NCBI RefSeq assembly: GCF_001421485.1
Contig: NZ_LMKK01000002.1
Location: 467,561-531,560 of the forward strand
Direction: 5' to 3'
DNA from: Agreia sp. Leaf210
GTDB lineage: Bacteria > Actinomycetota > Actinomycetes > Actinomycetales > Microbacteriaceae
Length of the DNA: 64,000 nt
Part shown: one piece after another, positions 34,338 to 42,716 of the stretch
Numbering within the stretch: the first letter of the stretch is position 1
Layout of the letters: each line of letters opens with the position of its first letter
Translations under genes and position numbers: made by a program
The notes under the pieces: model-generated
What the model was told of the DNA's origin: nothing
The model's database searches: none
Seen by the model: the letters and a program-made list of their open reading frames with translations, nothing else

Positions 34338-35360
34338 ATGGCTGGAGTCCGACTACAGGACGTCGCCGACCACGCCGGCGTCTCGATGAAGACCGTGTCG
34401 AATGTGGTGCACAAGCACCCGCACGTCTCGCATGCCATGCGCGAGCGGGTGCAGCGCGCCATCGACGAGCTCGGATACAGACCGAACGCACTGGGCAGGC
34501 AGCTCGCGACCGGGCGCACAGGCCTGCTCGCCCTCGCCTTCGCCGATGTGCGACTCCCCTACTTCTCCGAACTCGCCAACCTCGTATCGCGAGCCGCCGC
34601 CGAGACCCGACCCGGCTATCGACTGCTTCTGGAGGAGACGGAGGGAACTCTCGACGGCGAGCGCGCCGTGCTCTCCGCCACAGAGGCGGGCCTCGTCGAC
34701 GGCATGCTCTTCCAGCCGTCGCAGATCTCGTCACGCGAGATCGCCGAGCGACACGGAGACCTTCCCATGGTGCTTCTCGGCGAGGGTCCTGCGCCGCTCA
34801 GCATGGATCGCGTCATGATCGACAACGTCTCGGCCGCGGCCGCAGCCACCCGCCACATCGTCGCTCTCGGGCGCCGCCGCATCGCTTTTCTCGGCCACGA
34901 GGCCCAGTCCCTCTCGTCGACATCGCGCCTGCGGATCGTCGGCTATCAAGAGGGTCTGGAGCAATCCGGCCTCGCTGCCGACCCCGAGTTGCTGATCTCC
35001 AGCAGCGAGATCACCCCGGCGGCATCGGCAGCCTCGCTCGGCGAAGCCCTCGACCGCGGCCTCGAGATCGACGGCGTCGTCTGCCGCGACGACCTCGCCG
35101 CCATGGGTGCCCTCCGAGCATTGCACGAACGGGGCATCCGGGTTCCCGACGACGTCGCGATCATCGGATGGGACAACATCTCGTTCACGGCCACCAGCTT
35201 TCCGAGCCTCAGTTCGATCGCCCCCGACCTCGACGAACTCGCCCGAGTCGCGCTCGAGATGCTCGAGGAGCGCATCGCCGGCTTCGACGGGCTCGGGCGG
35301 CACAGGGTCGTCGACTTTCGACTCGTAGCGCGAGAGAGTGCTCCGCACCCCTCCAACTGA
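34338..35360 (+). CDS. LacI-family transcriptional regulator of the glycan locus
   Basis: The 340-residue protein starts with the LacI headpiece VRLQDVADHAGVSMKTVSNVVHKHPHVS and the hinge region ELGYRPNALGRQLATGRTG. A periplasmic-binding-protein-like ligand domain follows, containing IGWDNISFTATSFPSLSSI. AGGAGG lies 5 nt before the ATG. It is divergent from the ABC operon and upstream of the GH2 gene, and a shared palindrome stands in front of both. Repression relieved by a sugar is the likely mode. Confidence 0.92.
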   Translation: MAGVRLQDVADHAGVSMKTVSNVVHKHPHVSHAMRERVQRAIDELGYRPNALGRQLATGRTGLLALAFADVRLPYFSELANLVSRAAAETRPGYRLLLEETEGTLDGERAVLSATEAGLVDGMLFQPSQISSREIAERHGDLPMVLLGEGPAPLSMDRVMIDNVSAAAAATRHIVALGRRRIAFLGHEAQSLSSTSRLRIVGYQEGLEQSGLAADPELLISSSEITPAASAASLGEALDRGLEIDGVVCRDDLAAMGALRALHERGIRVPDDVAIIGWDNISFTATSFPSLSSIAPDLDELARVALEMLEERIAGFDGLGRHRVVDFRLVARESAPHPSN

Positions 35361-35399
35361 ACCGCGACGGCCGTGCCGTCGCACGACTTCGTGTTCCAT

Positions 35400-35417
35400 A
35401 TTTACAGCGCAGTAAAT
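35400..35417. promoter_or_regulatory. LacI operator upstream of the GH2 gene
   Basis: ATTTACAGCGCAGTAAAT is a near-perfect palindrome with the core TTACAGCGCAGTAA. It shares TTACAGCGC with the site at 34198-34211. TAAATT (35413-35418) within it could be the -10 element, so binding should repress. Confidence 0.7.
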
Positions 35418-35436
35418 TTGGTGTCATGATGAACCC

Positions 35437-37296
35437 ATGAGCAGCGACGCCCCCTCCCCCGCCGAGCCCGATTTCCGTGCGAGCAGGCAGAACGGTGATT
35501 ACCCACGGCCTCAGCTGGTGCGCTCCGAGTGGCGGGAGCTCGACGGGCCGTGGCGATTCGCCTTCGACGACGACGATCGAGGCCTGGCCGAGCGATGGCA
35601 TCTGGCCGCGGACTTCGACCGCACCATCATCGTGCCCTTCCCCTTCGAGTCCGACGCGTCGGGCATCGCCGACACCGGTTTCCACCGCGTCGTCTGGTAC
35701 TCGCGCACGCTGACCGACGCCGATTTGACGGCGGCAGGCTACGGTGGCGCGCAGCGCTCAGCCGATACACGACTCCTCCTCCATCTCGGCGCTGTCGACT
35801 ACCGGGCGATGGTGTGGCTCGACGGGGTCTTTCTGGGTTCCCACGAGGGCGGGCAGACGCCGTTCTCGTTCGACGTCACGACGGCGATCGACGAGGCGGC
35901 GACGGAGCATACGATCGTGGTCCGCGCCGAAGATGATCCCGCCGATGTCGCCCAACCGCGGGGCAAGCAGGATTGGCGGCTCGACCCCCACTCGATCTGG
36001 TACCACCGCACCACCGGCATCTGGCAGCCGGTCTGGCTCGAGGCCGCCCCCGCGGCCGGAGTGCGACTCCTGCACTTCACGCCCGACGTCCCCGCCGGCA
36101 CTGTCTCGGTGCGCGTCGACCTCGGCCGCGAGCCGCAGCCCGGCAGCACGGTCGAGATCCGTCTCGACTACGAGGGAAAGCTCGTCGGCCAGCTCACCCT
36201 GCCGGCTTCCGCGAGCACCCGCGGGGTGATCGAGGTGACCCCTCAGCGCAACGGACAGGCATACGAAGAACTCCTCTGGTCGCCCGAGAACCCTCGCCTC
36301 ATCGATGCCACCGTGATCGTGCGAACGCCGCTCGGCGACGCGGTCGACACCGTGGCCTCCTATCTCGGACTCCGCTCGGCGACATGGGGAGGGGGCCGAT
36401 TCCTTCTCAACAACCGGCCCTACTACGTGCGGTCCGTGCTCAACCAGGGCTACTGGCCCGAGTCGCACCTGGCGAGCCCCACCCCAGACGCGTTGCGCGC
36501 CGACATCGTGCTGACCAAGGAACTCGGGTTCAACGCGACCCGCCTGCACCAGAAGATCGAGGATCCCCGGTTCCTCTATTGGGCCGACCGACTGGGGCTG
36601 CTCGTCTGGGCAGAGACCCCCGGCGCCTTCGAGTTCTCGCCCGTCGCGGCCACGCGCCTGCTGGCCGAGTGGACGGCCGTCATCGAGCGCGACCTGTCGC
36701 ATCCATCGATCGTCACCTGGGTGCCGCTCAATGAGAGCTGGGGCGTGCAGCACATCGAGCACGACCCGGCGATGCGCGCCTTCGCGCGCGCACTCGTGGA
36801 GGTCACCCGCACCCTCGACGGTTCGCGACCCGTCATCTCGAACGACGGCTGGGAGCACGTCGACTCCGACATCATCACCGTGCACGACTACGAGTCGTCG
36901 GGGGTCGTCCTCGAGAAGCGCTACGCCGACGACGACGCGAAGCGACGGCTGCTCGACGGCTTCGGCCCCGCGGGTCGGCGCATCCTGCTCGACGGCCAGC
37001 AGACCGGCGATCGCCCCGTGATGCTCACCGAGTTCGGCGGCATCTCCTTCGCCACCCGCTACGCAGACACGGATGCCTGGGGCTATTCCCACGCGGCCGG
37101 TCCCGATGATTTCGTGGCCCGCCTACACGCGGTCGTGGATGCGCTGGCCGACAGCACCTTCCTCGCCGGCTACTGCTACACCCAGCTCGCCGACACCCTG
37201 CAGGAGACGAATGGACTGCTCTCGGACGATCGCGTTCCGAAGGCGCCGATAGACGTTCTGCGCGCGATCTTCGCGGGTGGCGACCCCCGGGCCTAG
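35437..37296 (+). CDS. Family 2 glycoside hydrolase (beta-galactosidase/beta-glucuronidase-like)
   Basis: The 619-residue enzyme has no signal peptide and should act in the cytoplasm on imported oligosaccharides. The GH2 sugar-binding domain (residues about 25-190) and an immunoglobulin-like domain are followed by a TIM barrel. The acid/base Glu is seen in VTWVPLNESWGVQ and the nucleophile Glu in VMLTEFGGISF. The barrel also has LGFNATRLHQKIEDPRFLYWADRLGLLVWAE. It is shorter than LacZ and closer in length to beta-glucuronidases. The exact sugar is not determined. The shared LacI operator places it in the glycan regulon. Confidence 0.9.
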   Translation: MSSDAPSPAEPDFRASRQNGDYPRPQLVRSEWRELDGPWRFAFDDDDRGLAERWHLAADFDRTIIVPFPFESDASGIADTGFHRVVWYSRTLTDADLTAAGYGGAQRSADTRLLLHLGAVDYRAMVWLDGVFLGSHEGGQTPFSFDVTTAIDEAATEHTIVVRAEDDPADVAQPRGKQDWRLDPHSIWYHRTTGIWQPVWLEAAPAAGVRLLHFTPDVPAGTVSVRVDLGREPQPGSTVEIRLDYEGKLVGQLTLPASASTRGVIEVTPQRNGQAYEELLWSPENPRLIDATVIVRTPLGDAVDTVASYLGLRSATWGGGRFLLNNRPYYVRSVLNQGYWPESHLASPTPDALRADIVLTKELGFNATRLHQKIEDPRFLYWADRLGLLVWAETPGAFEFSPVAATRLLAEWTAVIERDLSHPSIVTWVPLNESWGVQHIEHDPAMRAFARALVEVTRTLDGSRPVISNDGWEHVDSDIITVHDYESSGVVLEKRYADDDAKRRLLDGFGPAGRRILLDGQQTGDRPVMLTEFGGISFATRYADTDAWGYSHAAGPDDFVARLHAVVDALADSTFLAGYCYTQLADTLQETNGLLSDDRVPKAPIDVLRAIFAGGDPRA

Positions 37297-37373
37297 CGAG
37301 GGGCACCCGCCTTCGTCGCTCCCGTACAATGGGGGACGGCCTATTTCTCTACAGCGTCTGGAGCCCGCCCGGT

Positions 37374-38846
37374 ATGTGCGGCATCGTCGGTATCGTCTCG
37401 TCCGGTCCGGTCAATCAACAGGTGTACGACAGCCTCCTTCTGCTTCAGCACCGCGGACAGGACTCGACCGGCATCGCTACCGCCGACGGGTCGACGTTCC
37501 ACATCGTCAAGGCCAAGGGGCAGGTGCGAGAAGCGTTCCGCACCCGCGACATGCGGTCGCTGCTCGGCAATGTGGGTCTGGGGCATGTGCGCTACGCCAC
37601 GAAGGGTGTCGCGGGCAACGAGCAGGAGGCGCAGCCGTTCTACGTGAACGCGCCCTACGGCATCGTGCTCATCCACAACGGCAATCTCACCAATACCCGC
37701 GAGCTCAATCAGGAGCTCTTCCACATCGATCGCCGCCACCTGAACACGTCGAGCGACACCGAGCTGCTGCTCAATGTTCTGGCGACCGAGCTGCAGGGTC
37801 AGGTGTCGGGCCTCGACCTCGAGCCGGATCAGGTCTTCGATGCCGTCGCCAACGTGCACGAGCGCATCGAGGGCTCCTACGCGGTGATCTCGATCATCGC
37901 GGGTCATGGACTGCTGGCCTTCCGCGATCCGTTCGGCATCCGCCCCCTGGTACTCGGCAAGCGCAGCGACGCCAACGCGCTGGCGGGAGTGCAGCGCGAC
38001 GAATGGGTCGTCGCCAGCGAATCCTTGGTGCTCGAGGCATCCGGCTACGAGGTCGTGCGCGAGGTCGCGCCCGGCGAGGCCATCTTCATCACGCAGAACG
38101 GCGAGATGTACTCCCGCCAGTGCGCGAAGAACCCCGTTCTCGTGCCCTGCTCGTTCGAGTACGTCTACCTCGCCCGACCCGACAGCGTCATGAACGGCAT
38201 CTCGGTCTACGAGGCTCGGCTCCGGCTCGGCAATCGGCTGGCCACGACCATCGCCGATCTCACCCCGATGGGCGACATCGACGTCGTCATGCCTATCCCC
38301 GACTCGTCACGCCCTGCCGCGATGCAGGTCGCCCAGAAGCTCGGCGTCGAGTACCGCGAGGGGTTCTACAAGAACCGCTACGTGGGGCGCACCTTCATCA
38401 TGCCCGGGCAGGCCGAGCGCAAGAAGAGCGTCAGGCAGAAGCTGAACGCCATGTCGACGGAGTTCAAGGGCAAGAACATCCTCATCGTCGACGACTCGAT
38501 CGTGCGCGGTACGACCTCGAAGGAGATCGTCGAGATGGCCCGGGCAGCCGGCGCCAACAAGGTGACGTTCACCTCGGCCGCTCCCCCGGTGCGCTTCCCG
38601 CACGTCTACGGCATCAACATGCCCTCGCGAGAAGAGTTGATCGCCCACGGCCGCAGTTTTCCCGAGATCGCGAGGGAGCTCGGCGCCGACCACCTCATCT
38701 ACCAGGAGATCTCCGACATGGAGAGCGCCATCCTCGAGGGAAGCGACGTGAAGAACCTCGAGATGAGCTGCTTCACCGGCGAGTACGTCACCGGCACGGT
38801 CAGCCCCGAGTACCTCGCCTGGGTCGAAGCGACTCAGCACTCGTAG
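37374..38846 (+). CDS. purF: Amidophosphoribosyltransferase, E. coli-type
   Basis: The 490-residue enzyme makes phosphoribosylamine from PRPP and glutamine, the first step of purine synthesis. The start at 37374 gives MCGIVGIV, so the catalytic Cys becomes residue 1 after Met removal with no propeptide; GGAG lies 10 nt upstream. The glutaminase domain contains HRGQDSTGIA and GHVRYATKG, and the PRPP motif is ILIVDDSIVRGTTS. Two of the four cysteines that hold the [4Fe-4S] cluster in B. subtilis-type enzymes are not Cys here (FPHVYGI and LEMSCFTG). TACAAT (37324-37329) is a likely -10. Confidence 0.95.
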   Translation: MCGIVGIVSSGPVNQQVYDSLLLLQHRGQDSTGIATADGSTFHIVKAKGQVREAFRTRDMRSLLGNVGLGHVRYATKGVAGNEQEAQPFYVNAPYGIVLIHNGNLTNTRELNQELFHIDRRHLNTSSDTELLLNVLATELQGQVSGLDLEPDQVFDAVANVHERIEGSYAVISIIAGHGLLAFRDPFGIRPLVLGKRSDANALAGVQRDEWVVASESLVLEASGYEVVREVAPGEAIFITQNGEMYSRQCAKNPVLVPCSFEYVYLARPDSVMNGISVYEARLRLGNRLATTIADLTPMGDIDVVMPIPDSSRPAAMQVAQKLGVEYREGFYKNRYVGRTFIMPGQAERKKSVRQKLNAMSTEFKGKNILIVDDSIVRGTTSKEIVEMARAAGANKVTFTSAAPPVRFPHVYGINMPSREELIAHGRSFPEIARELGADHLIYQEISDMESAILEGSDVKNLEMSCFTGEYVTGTVSPEYLAWVEATQHS

Positions 38847-38859
38847 AACGAGTTCGAGA

Positions 38860-38899
38860 ACGACGAAGGCCCGGGGCGAGAACCCCGGGCCTTCGTCGT
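38860..38899. terminator. 17-bp perfect bidirectional terminator hairpin
   Basis: ACGACGAAGGCCCGGGG/CCCCGGGCCTTCGTCGT (38860-38876/38883-38899) with a 6-nt loop CGAGAA lies between the convergent purF and 5'-nucleotidase genes. Confidence 0.85.
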
Positions 38900-38912
38900 G
38901 ACACCTCTGATC

Positions 38913-41660
38913 TTACGAAGTCGACCTCGCCGCACGACGGCGGCGCAGCGTCAGCAGCGCGCCCGCCGCGAGCAGGAGGCCCGCCCCGAGAAGCGGCAGC
39001 GTCGCATCCATGCCCGTGGCCGCCAAGCCTGTCGGTGATGCACCGGCCGAACCTGCGGGGTCGACGACCGAGACCGTGCCGTCGGCTGCAACGACGATCG
39101 TGCGGTAGCCGATCACCGTTCCATCCCGATCCTGGATGACGAGGCGGTGAGTGCCTGTCGGGACGTTGCTGATCGTGACCGAGAACGAACCCGACTCATC
39201 GGCCTGGAACCAGCCCAGTCGCACCGGATCGGAGAAGATCGACACGTAGTACCAGTCGCCCGGTGTGAGCCCGGAGACCGTCACCGCCTGTCCGTTCGTC
39301 GCGCTGCCCGTGCTCAGACTGAAGGCATCGGTTTCGGTGGCCGGAAGCGACTCGGCCGATGGCAGCGCAGGCTCAGTGGTCGGCTTCGGCAGCGGGGTGG
39401 TCATGACGTTCGACGCTTGCGACTCGGCCGACGAACCCACGGCGTTGATCGCCTTGACCGTTGCCGTGTAGTCGGTGTCGGTCTTCAGTCCCGCGAAGCC
39501 GACCGAGGTCGTCGCAGCGTCGACCGAGGCGGAGTCCGCCTTCGTGCCGTCGGCGTAGAGAGTCACCTCGTAGCCGGTGACGGGTGTTCCACCATCGACG
39601 GCGGGCGGAGCCCATGAGGCCGTCACGGCGGAGAAGCCATCGGCCGCAAGTGTCGGCGCGGCCGGCGCATCCGGAGCCACGAACGGAATCTCACCCGCGG
39701 TCGTGACCGGAAGCGACACGGACTTGCCCGTGGTCGGGAGCACGAAGCTCACGACGTGGTCGCCGTTTCGGGTGAGCTTCGGAACCGTGACCTCGACTGT
39801 TGCGGTGCCCTGCTCATCGAAGGTGTCGACGATGGCCGGGTTGATCGGCGCCGTGGCGATCTCGACGCCGTCGAACTGCACCGACACCGTCGAGTCCTGA
39901 ACCGGAGCGCCCGAGAGAACGAGGGAACTGAGGGCGAACGAGAACGTGGTCTCGGGCGCGACCGTTCCGAGGTCGATCGGTGTTCCGGGGGTCGTTGCCG
40001 GCGACGTCAGAGTCACGCCGATCGAGCGAGATCCGTAGTCGGGCGTGAGCGGGGAGTTCGCGCCGATGTATTGCTTGAACGCGTCGAGATCGACGCGTCC
40101 CGTGTCGGTCTTAGCTGCCCCGAGAGCCAGTTCTTTGAAGTTGTCACCGCCTCCGGCGAGGAAGCTGTTGGTCACGACCTGGAAGGAGTCGGTGTCGCTC
40201 ACCACGGCGCCGTTGTAACGGATCTCGGTCACATGCGAGCCTGTGGCAGCCGAGGGGTCGTAGGTGTAGCTCAGCGCCTTGTTGATTCCGAGCTTCAAGA
40301 ACGGTCGAGACTGGCCTGGCTGCCACTGCTGCTCGAGCACGGTCTTGACCTGCGCGCCGGTGAGGGTCTGCGTGAACAGGCTGTTGGCGAACGGTTGAAC
40401 GGTGGCCGACTCCTCATAGGTGACGACGCCGTCTGGCGCGACCGCGATGTCGGCGCGAAGACCGCCCGGATTCATGAACGCGAGCTGCGTTCCCAGGTCT
40501 CGTGTCGCCCAGAGCTGACCATCGGCCACGATGTTACCGAGGGTCGACTCGCCGCCCCGGTTCTCTTTGCCGTCGGTCTGTACCGCACGCTTGAAGTCGG
40601 CCGAGATCGATCCCACGGGTTGCAGACCGATGACGCTGGAGCGCTGCTTGGCGTCGGCGACGATAGCCGCGACGGTCGGATCCTGCGCGTAGCTCGCGAC
40701 CGCCTTGACCACGAGCGGAATCGTCTCCGCCTTCGATGAGGAGATGGCCTTGCTGGTCGGGTTGACCTGGAAGTTAAAGTGGCCCAGGTTCGTTCCGTAA
40801 CTGGCCGTCTGCAGAACCGGCAGCGTTTTCGAGCCGACCGTCACGTTCTGTGCGTAGAGATTGTGAGTGTGGGCAGACGCGATCGCATCGACGCTCGGTG
40901 CTGTGCCGGTCACGATCTTGCCGAAGACGGTGCTCGTGTCGGTCAGATTCGCCGTCGCGGAGGCTGCTCCCTCGTGCAGCAGCAGCACGAGGACATCGGC
41001 CTCACCGTTCTCGCCGTCGTCGATGCCGTCTTTCAGTTCGGCCGCAGCAGCGTTGACACTCTCGACGATCCCCGCGACTTTGAGGGTGTTGATGCCGTCG
41101 GGGTTCACCAGCGTGGGCAGGTCCTCGGTGACAGCACCGATGAAACCGACCTTGACTCCGTCGAACGTCTGAACGTTGTAGGGCGCGTAAGCATGCTCAC
41201 CCGTGGCCGTGTCGAAGAGGTTGGCCGAGATGTACGGAAAGTTCGACCTGTCCGAGATCCGACCGTCGACATCGGACCTGCCGTGGTCGAACTCATGGTT
41301 GCCGAGCGACGTGACACTCACGCCGATCTGGTTCAGCACGTCGATCGTGGGCTCGTCGTTCAATGCCTGAGAGATGAAGGGCGAGCCGCTGATGTTGTCG
41401 CCCGCCGACACGAGGGTCGTGTTGGGGTTGGCGGCCCGGAACGACGCGACGGCCGTGGCGATCGATGCCGCTCCGGCCTCTCCGCTCGAAAGGTTCTGCT
41501 CGAGGTGCCCGTGGAAATCGTTGATGGTGTAGACGTCGATCGAGACGTCGCCGGGGGCCGCGGAGGCAGGCAGCGCGCCCAGACCGATCAGGGCCACGGT
41601 TGCGGAGGTGAACAGGGCGGCGGCGCGCGCAGCGCGCCTCCGATTGATAGATGACTGCAT
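38913..41660 (-). CDS. Sortase-anchored 5'-nucleotidase/cyclic phosphodiesterase family protein
   Basis: The 915-residue secreted protein begins with a signal peptide (ALIGLGALPASA). A metallophosphatase domain follows, with metal ligands in TINDFHGHL, SAGDNISGS, LGNHEFDHG and SAHTHN. The 5'-nucleotidase C-terminal domain contains ENRGGESTLGNIVADGQLWATR and MNPGGLRADI. Ig-like and fibronectin-III-like domains (PTLAADGFSAVTASW) and LAATG (879-883), a membrane helix and RRRR complete it. It should release nucleosides and phosphate at the cell surface. The ATG at 41660 starts the signal peptide; the frame open to 41702 is not needed. Confidence 0.9.
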   Translation of the reverse strand: MQSSINRRRAARAAALFTSATVALIGLGALPASAAPGDVSIDVYTINDFHGHLEQNLSSGEAGAASIATAVASFRAANPNTTLVSAGDNISGSPFISQALNDEPTIDVLNQIGVSVTSLGNHEFDHGRSDVDGRISDRSNFPYISANLFDTATGEHAYAPYNVQTFDGVKVGFIGAVTEDLPTLVNPDGINTLKVAGIVESVNAAAAELKDGIDDGENGEADVLVLLLHEGAASATANLTDTSTVFGKIVTGTAPSVDAIASAHTHNLYAQNVTVGSKTLPVLQTASYGTNLGHFNFQVNPTSKAISSSKAETIPLVVKAVASYAQDPTVAAIVADAKQRSSVIGLQPVGSISADFKRAVQTDGKENRGGESTLGNIVADGQLWATRDLGTQLAFMNPGGLRADIAVAPDGVVTYEESATVQPFANSLFTQTLTGAQVKTVLEQQWQPGQSRPFLKLGINKALSYTYDPSAATGSHVTEIRYNGAVVSDTDSFQVVTNSFLAGGGDNFKELALGAAKTDTGRVDLDAFKQYIGANSPLTPDYGSRSIGVTLTSPATTPGTPIDLGTVAPETTFSFALSSLVLSGAPVQDSTVSVQFDGVEIATAPINPAIVDTFDEQGTATVEVTVPKLTRNGDHVVSFVLPTTGKSVSLPVTTAGEIPFVAPDAPAAPTLAADGFSAVTASWAPPAVDGGTPVTGYEVTLYADGTKADSASVDAATTSVGFAGLKTDTDYTATVKAINAVGSSAESQASNVMTTPLPKPTTEPALPSAESLPATETDAFSLSTGSATNGQAVTVSGLTPGDWYYVSIFSDPVRLGWFQADESGSFSVTISNVPTGTHRLVIQDRDGTVIGYRTIVVAADGTVSVVDPAGSAGASPTGLAATGMDATLPLLGAGLLLAAGALLTLRRRRAARSTS

Positions 41661-41763
41661 AGAGGTGACGTACTCCAAGGTGGATTCGGGGACGATTCCC
41701 ACTCAATCCGAAGCTTGGAACTCCGTCAACCGAATCTCCGCCCGTAACCAGATGTTCACACAG

Positions 41764-41801
41764 CGCGCGATTACTTGTAGCTACAAGGAATAGATCGCGC
41801 G
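41764..41801. promoter_or_regulatory. Nested palindromes upstream of the VOC dioxygenase gene
   Basis: A perfect 14-bp palindrome CTTGTAGCTACAAG (41774-41787) is enclosed by a second inverted repeat CGCGCGAT/ATCGCGCG (41764-41771/41794-41801). The inner site is of the TTGTA-N-TACAA kind often bound by MarR- or HxlR-type regulators. No such regulator gene is adjacent. Confidence 0.6.
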
Positions 41802-41821
41802 ACGGTGGCGTTGTCACCCGC

Positions 41822-42706
41822 ATGAACACACGTGACGATCTGCTGTCAGCCCAGACCGGAATGGGAGCGGTGACCCTGCGCGTCGGCGATCTCGACGCCA
41901 TGATCGCCTACTACCGCGACGCCGTGACGCTCGAGCTGCAGAGCCAGGAGGGCGATGTGGCCGTGCTCGGCCGCGGCGGTGTACCGGTCGTCATTCTGCA
42001 GCACGCGCCCGAGCTGAAGCACGCCGCGCCTCGATCTGCGGGGCTCTACCACACGGCCATCCTGTTCGAGTCGGAACCGGCGCTCGCCGCTGCCCTGTAT
42101 TCGATGGCGCGCCGCGCTCCCGGATTGTTCACCGGAAGCGCCGATCATCTCGTATCGAAGGCCTTCTACTTCACCGACCCTGAGGGCAACGGCGTCGAGC
42201 TCTACTGGGATCGTGCCCGCACCGAGTGGAGCTGGGCGCACGGGCAGATCGAGATGGGCACCGCCTACCTCGACCCGAACGACTTTCTGCAGCAACACGT
42301 CACGCCCGAGCTGGTCGAGAATCCCCGGCTCGGTGGCACGACGGTCGGGCACGTGCACCTCTCGGTGGGCGACGTGGCCACGGCCAAGGAGTTCTACGTC
42401 GACCGTCTGGGGTTCGAGACCACGACCGCGTTCGGCGACTCCGCCCTCTTCGTCTCGGCAGGTGGCTACCACCACCACATGGCGATGAACGTCTGGGAGT
42501 CGAAGGGGGCCGGGCGTCGACCGCTGGCCCTCGGGCTCGGGCTCGTCGAGATCGCGGTACCCACGGCAGACGAAGTCGGGCGGGTCGGTGAGCGGCTCGG
42601 GCACTACGGGCTGCAGACCCGCAACGACGGTCGCTCGCTCATGGTCTCCGACCCCTGGGACAACCAGATCAAGATCGTCGCGGCGGGTACGACGCCGGTC
42701 GCGTAG
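41822..42706 (+). CDS. VOC-family ring-cleaving dioxygenase/glyoxalase (CatE-like)
   Basis: The 294-residue protein has two vicinal-oxygen-chelate modules. The first shows MGAVTLRVGDLDAMIAYYRD, LYHTAILF and FTDPEGNGVELYWDR. The second shows VGHVHLSVGDVATAKEFYVDRLGF, GGYHHHMAMNVW and SDPWDNQIKI. The layout matches Bacillus CatE-type catechol 2,3-dioxygenases, which detoxify catechols and quinones. The metal ligands are probably His of VGHVHLS, His of YHHHMA and a C-terminal Glu (LVEIAVP). The substrate is not proven. A strong palindrome upstream suggests inducible control. Confidence 0.82.
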   Translation: MNTRDDLLSAQTGMGAVTLRVGDLDAMIAYYRDAVTLELQSQEGDVAVLGRGGVPVVILQHAPELKHAAPRSAGLYHTAILFESEPALAAALYSMARRAPGLFTGSADHLVSKAFYFTDPEGNGVELYWDRARTEWSWAHGQIEMGTAYLDPNDFLQQHVTPELVENPRLGGTTVGHVHLSVGDVATAKEFYVDRLGFETTTAFGDSALFVSAGGYHHHMAMNVWESKGAGRRPLALGLGLVEIAVPTADEVGRVGERLGHYGLQTRNDGRSLMVSDPWDNQIKIVAAGTTPVA

Positions 42707-42716
42707 CCCTCGAGGA

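Noticed and set aside
37277-39139. 620-residue plus-strand frame overlapping purF in another phase
   Set aside because: Arg/Ala-rich shadow that runs through the strong terminator after purF.
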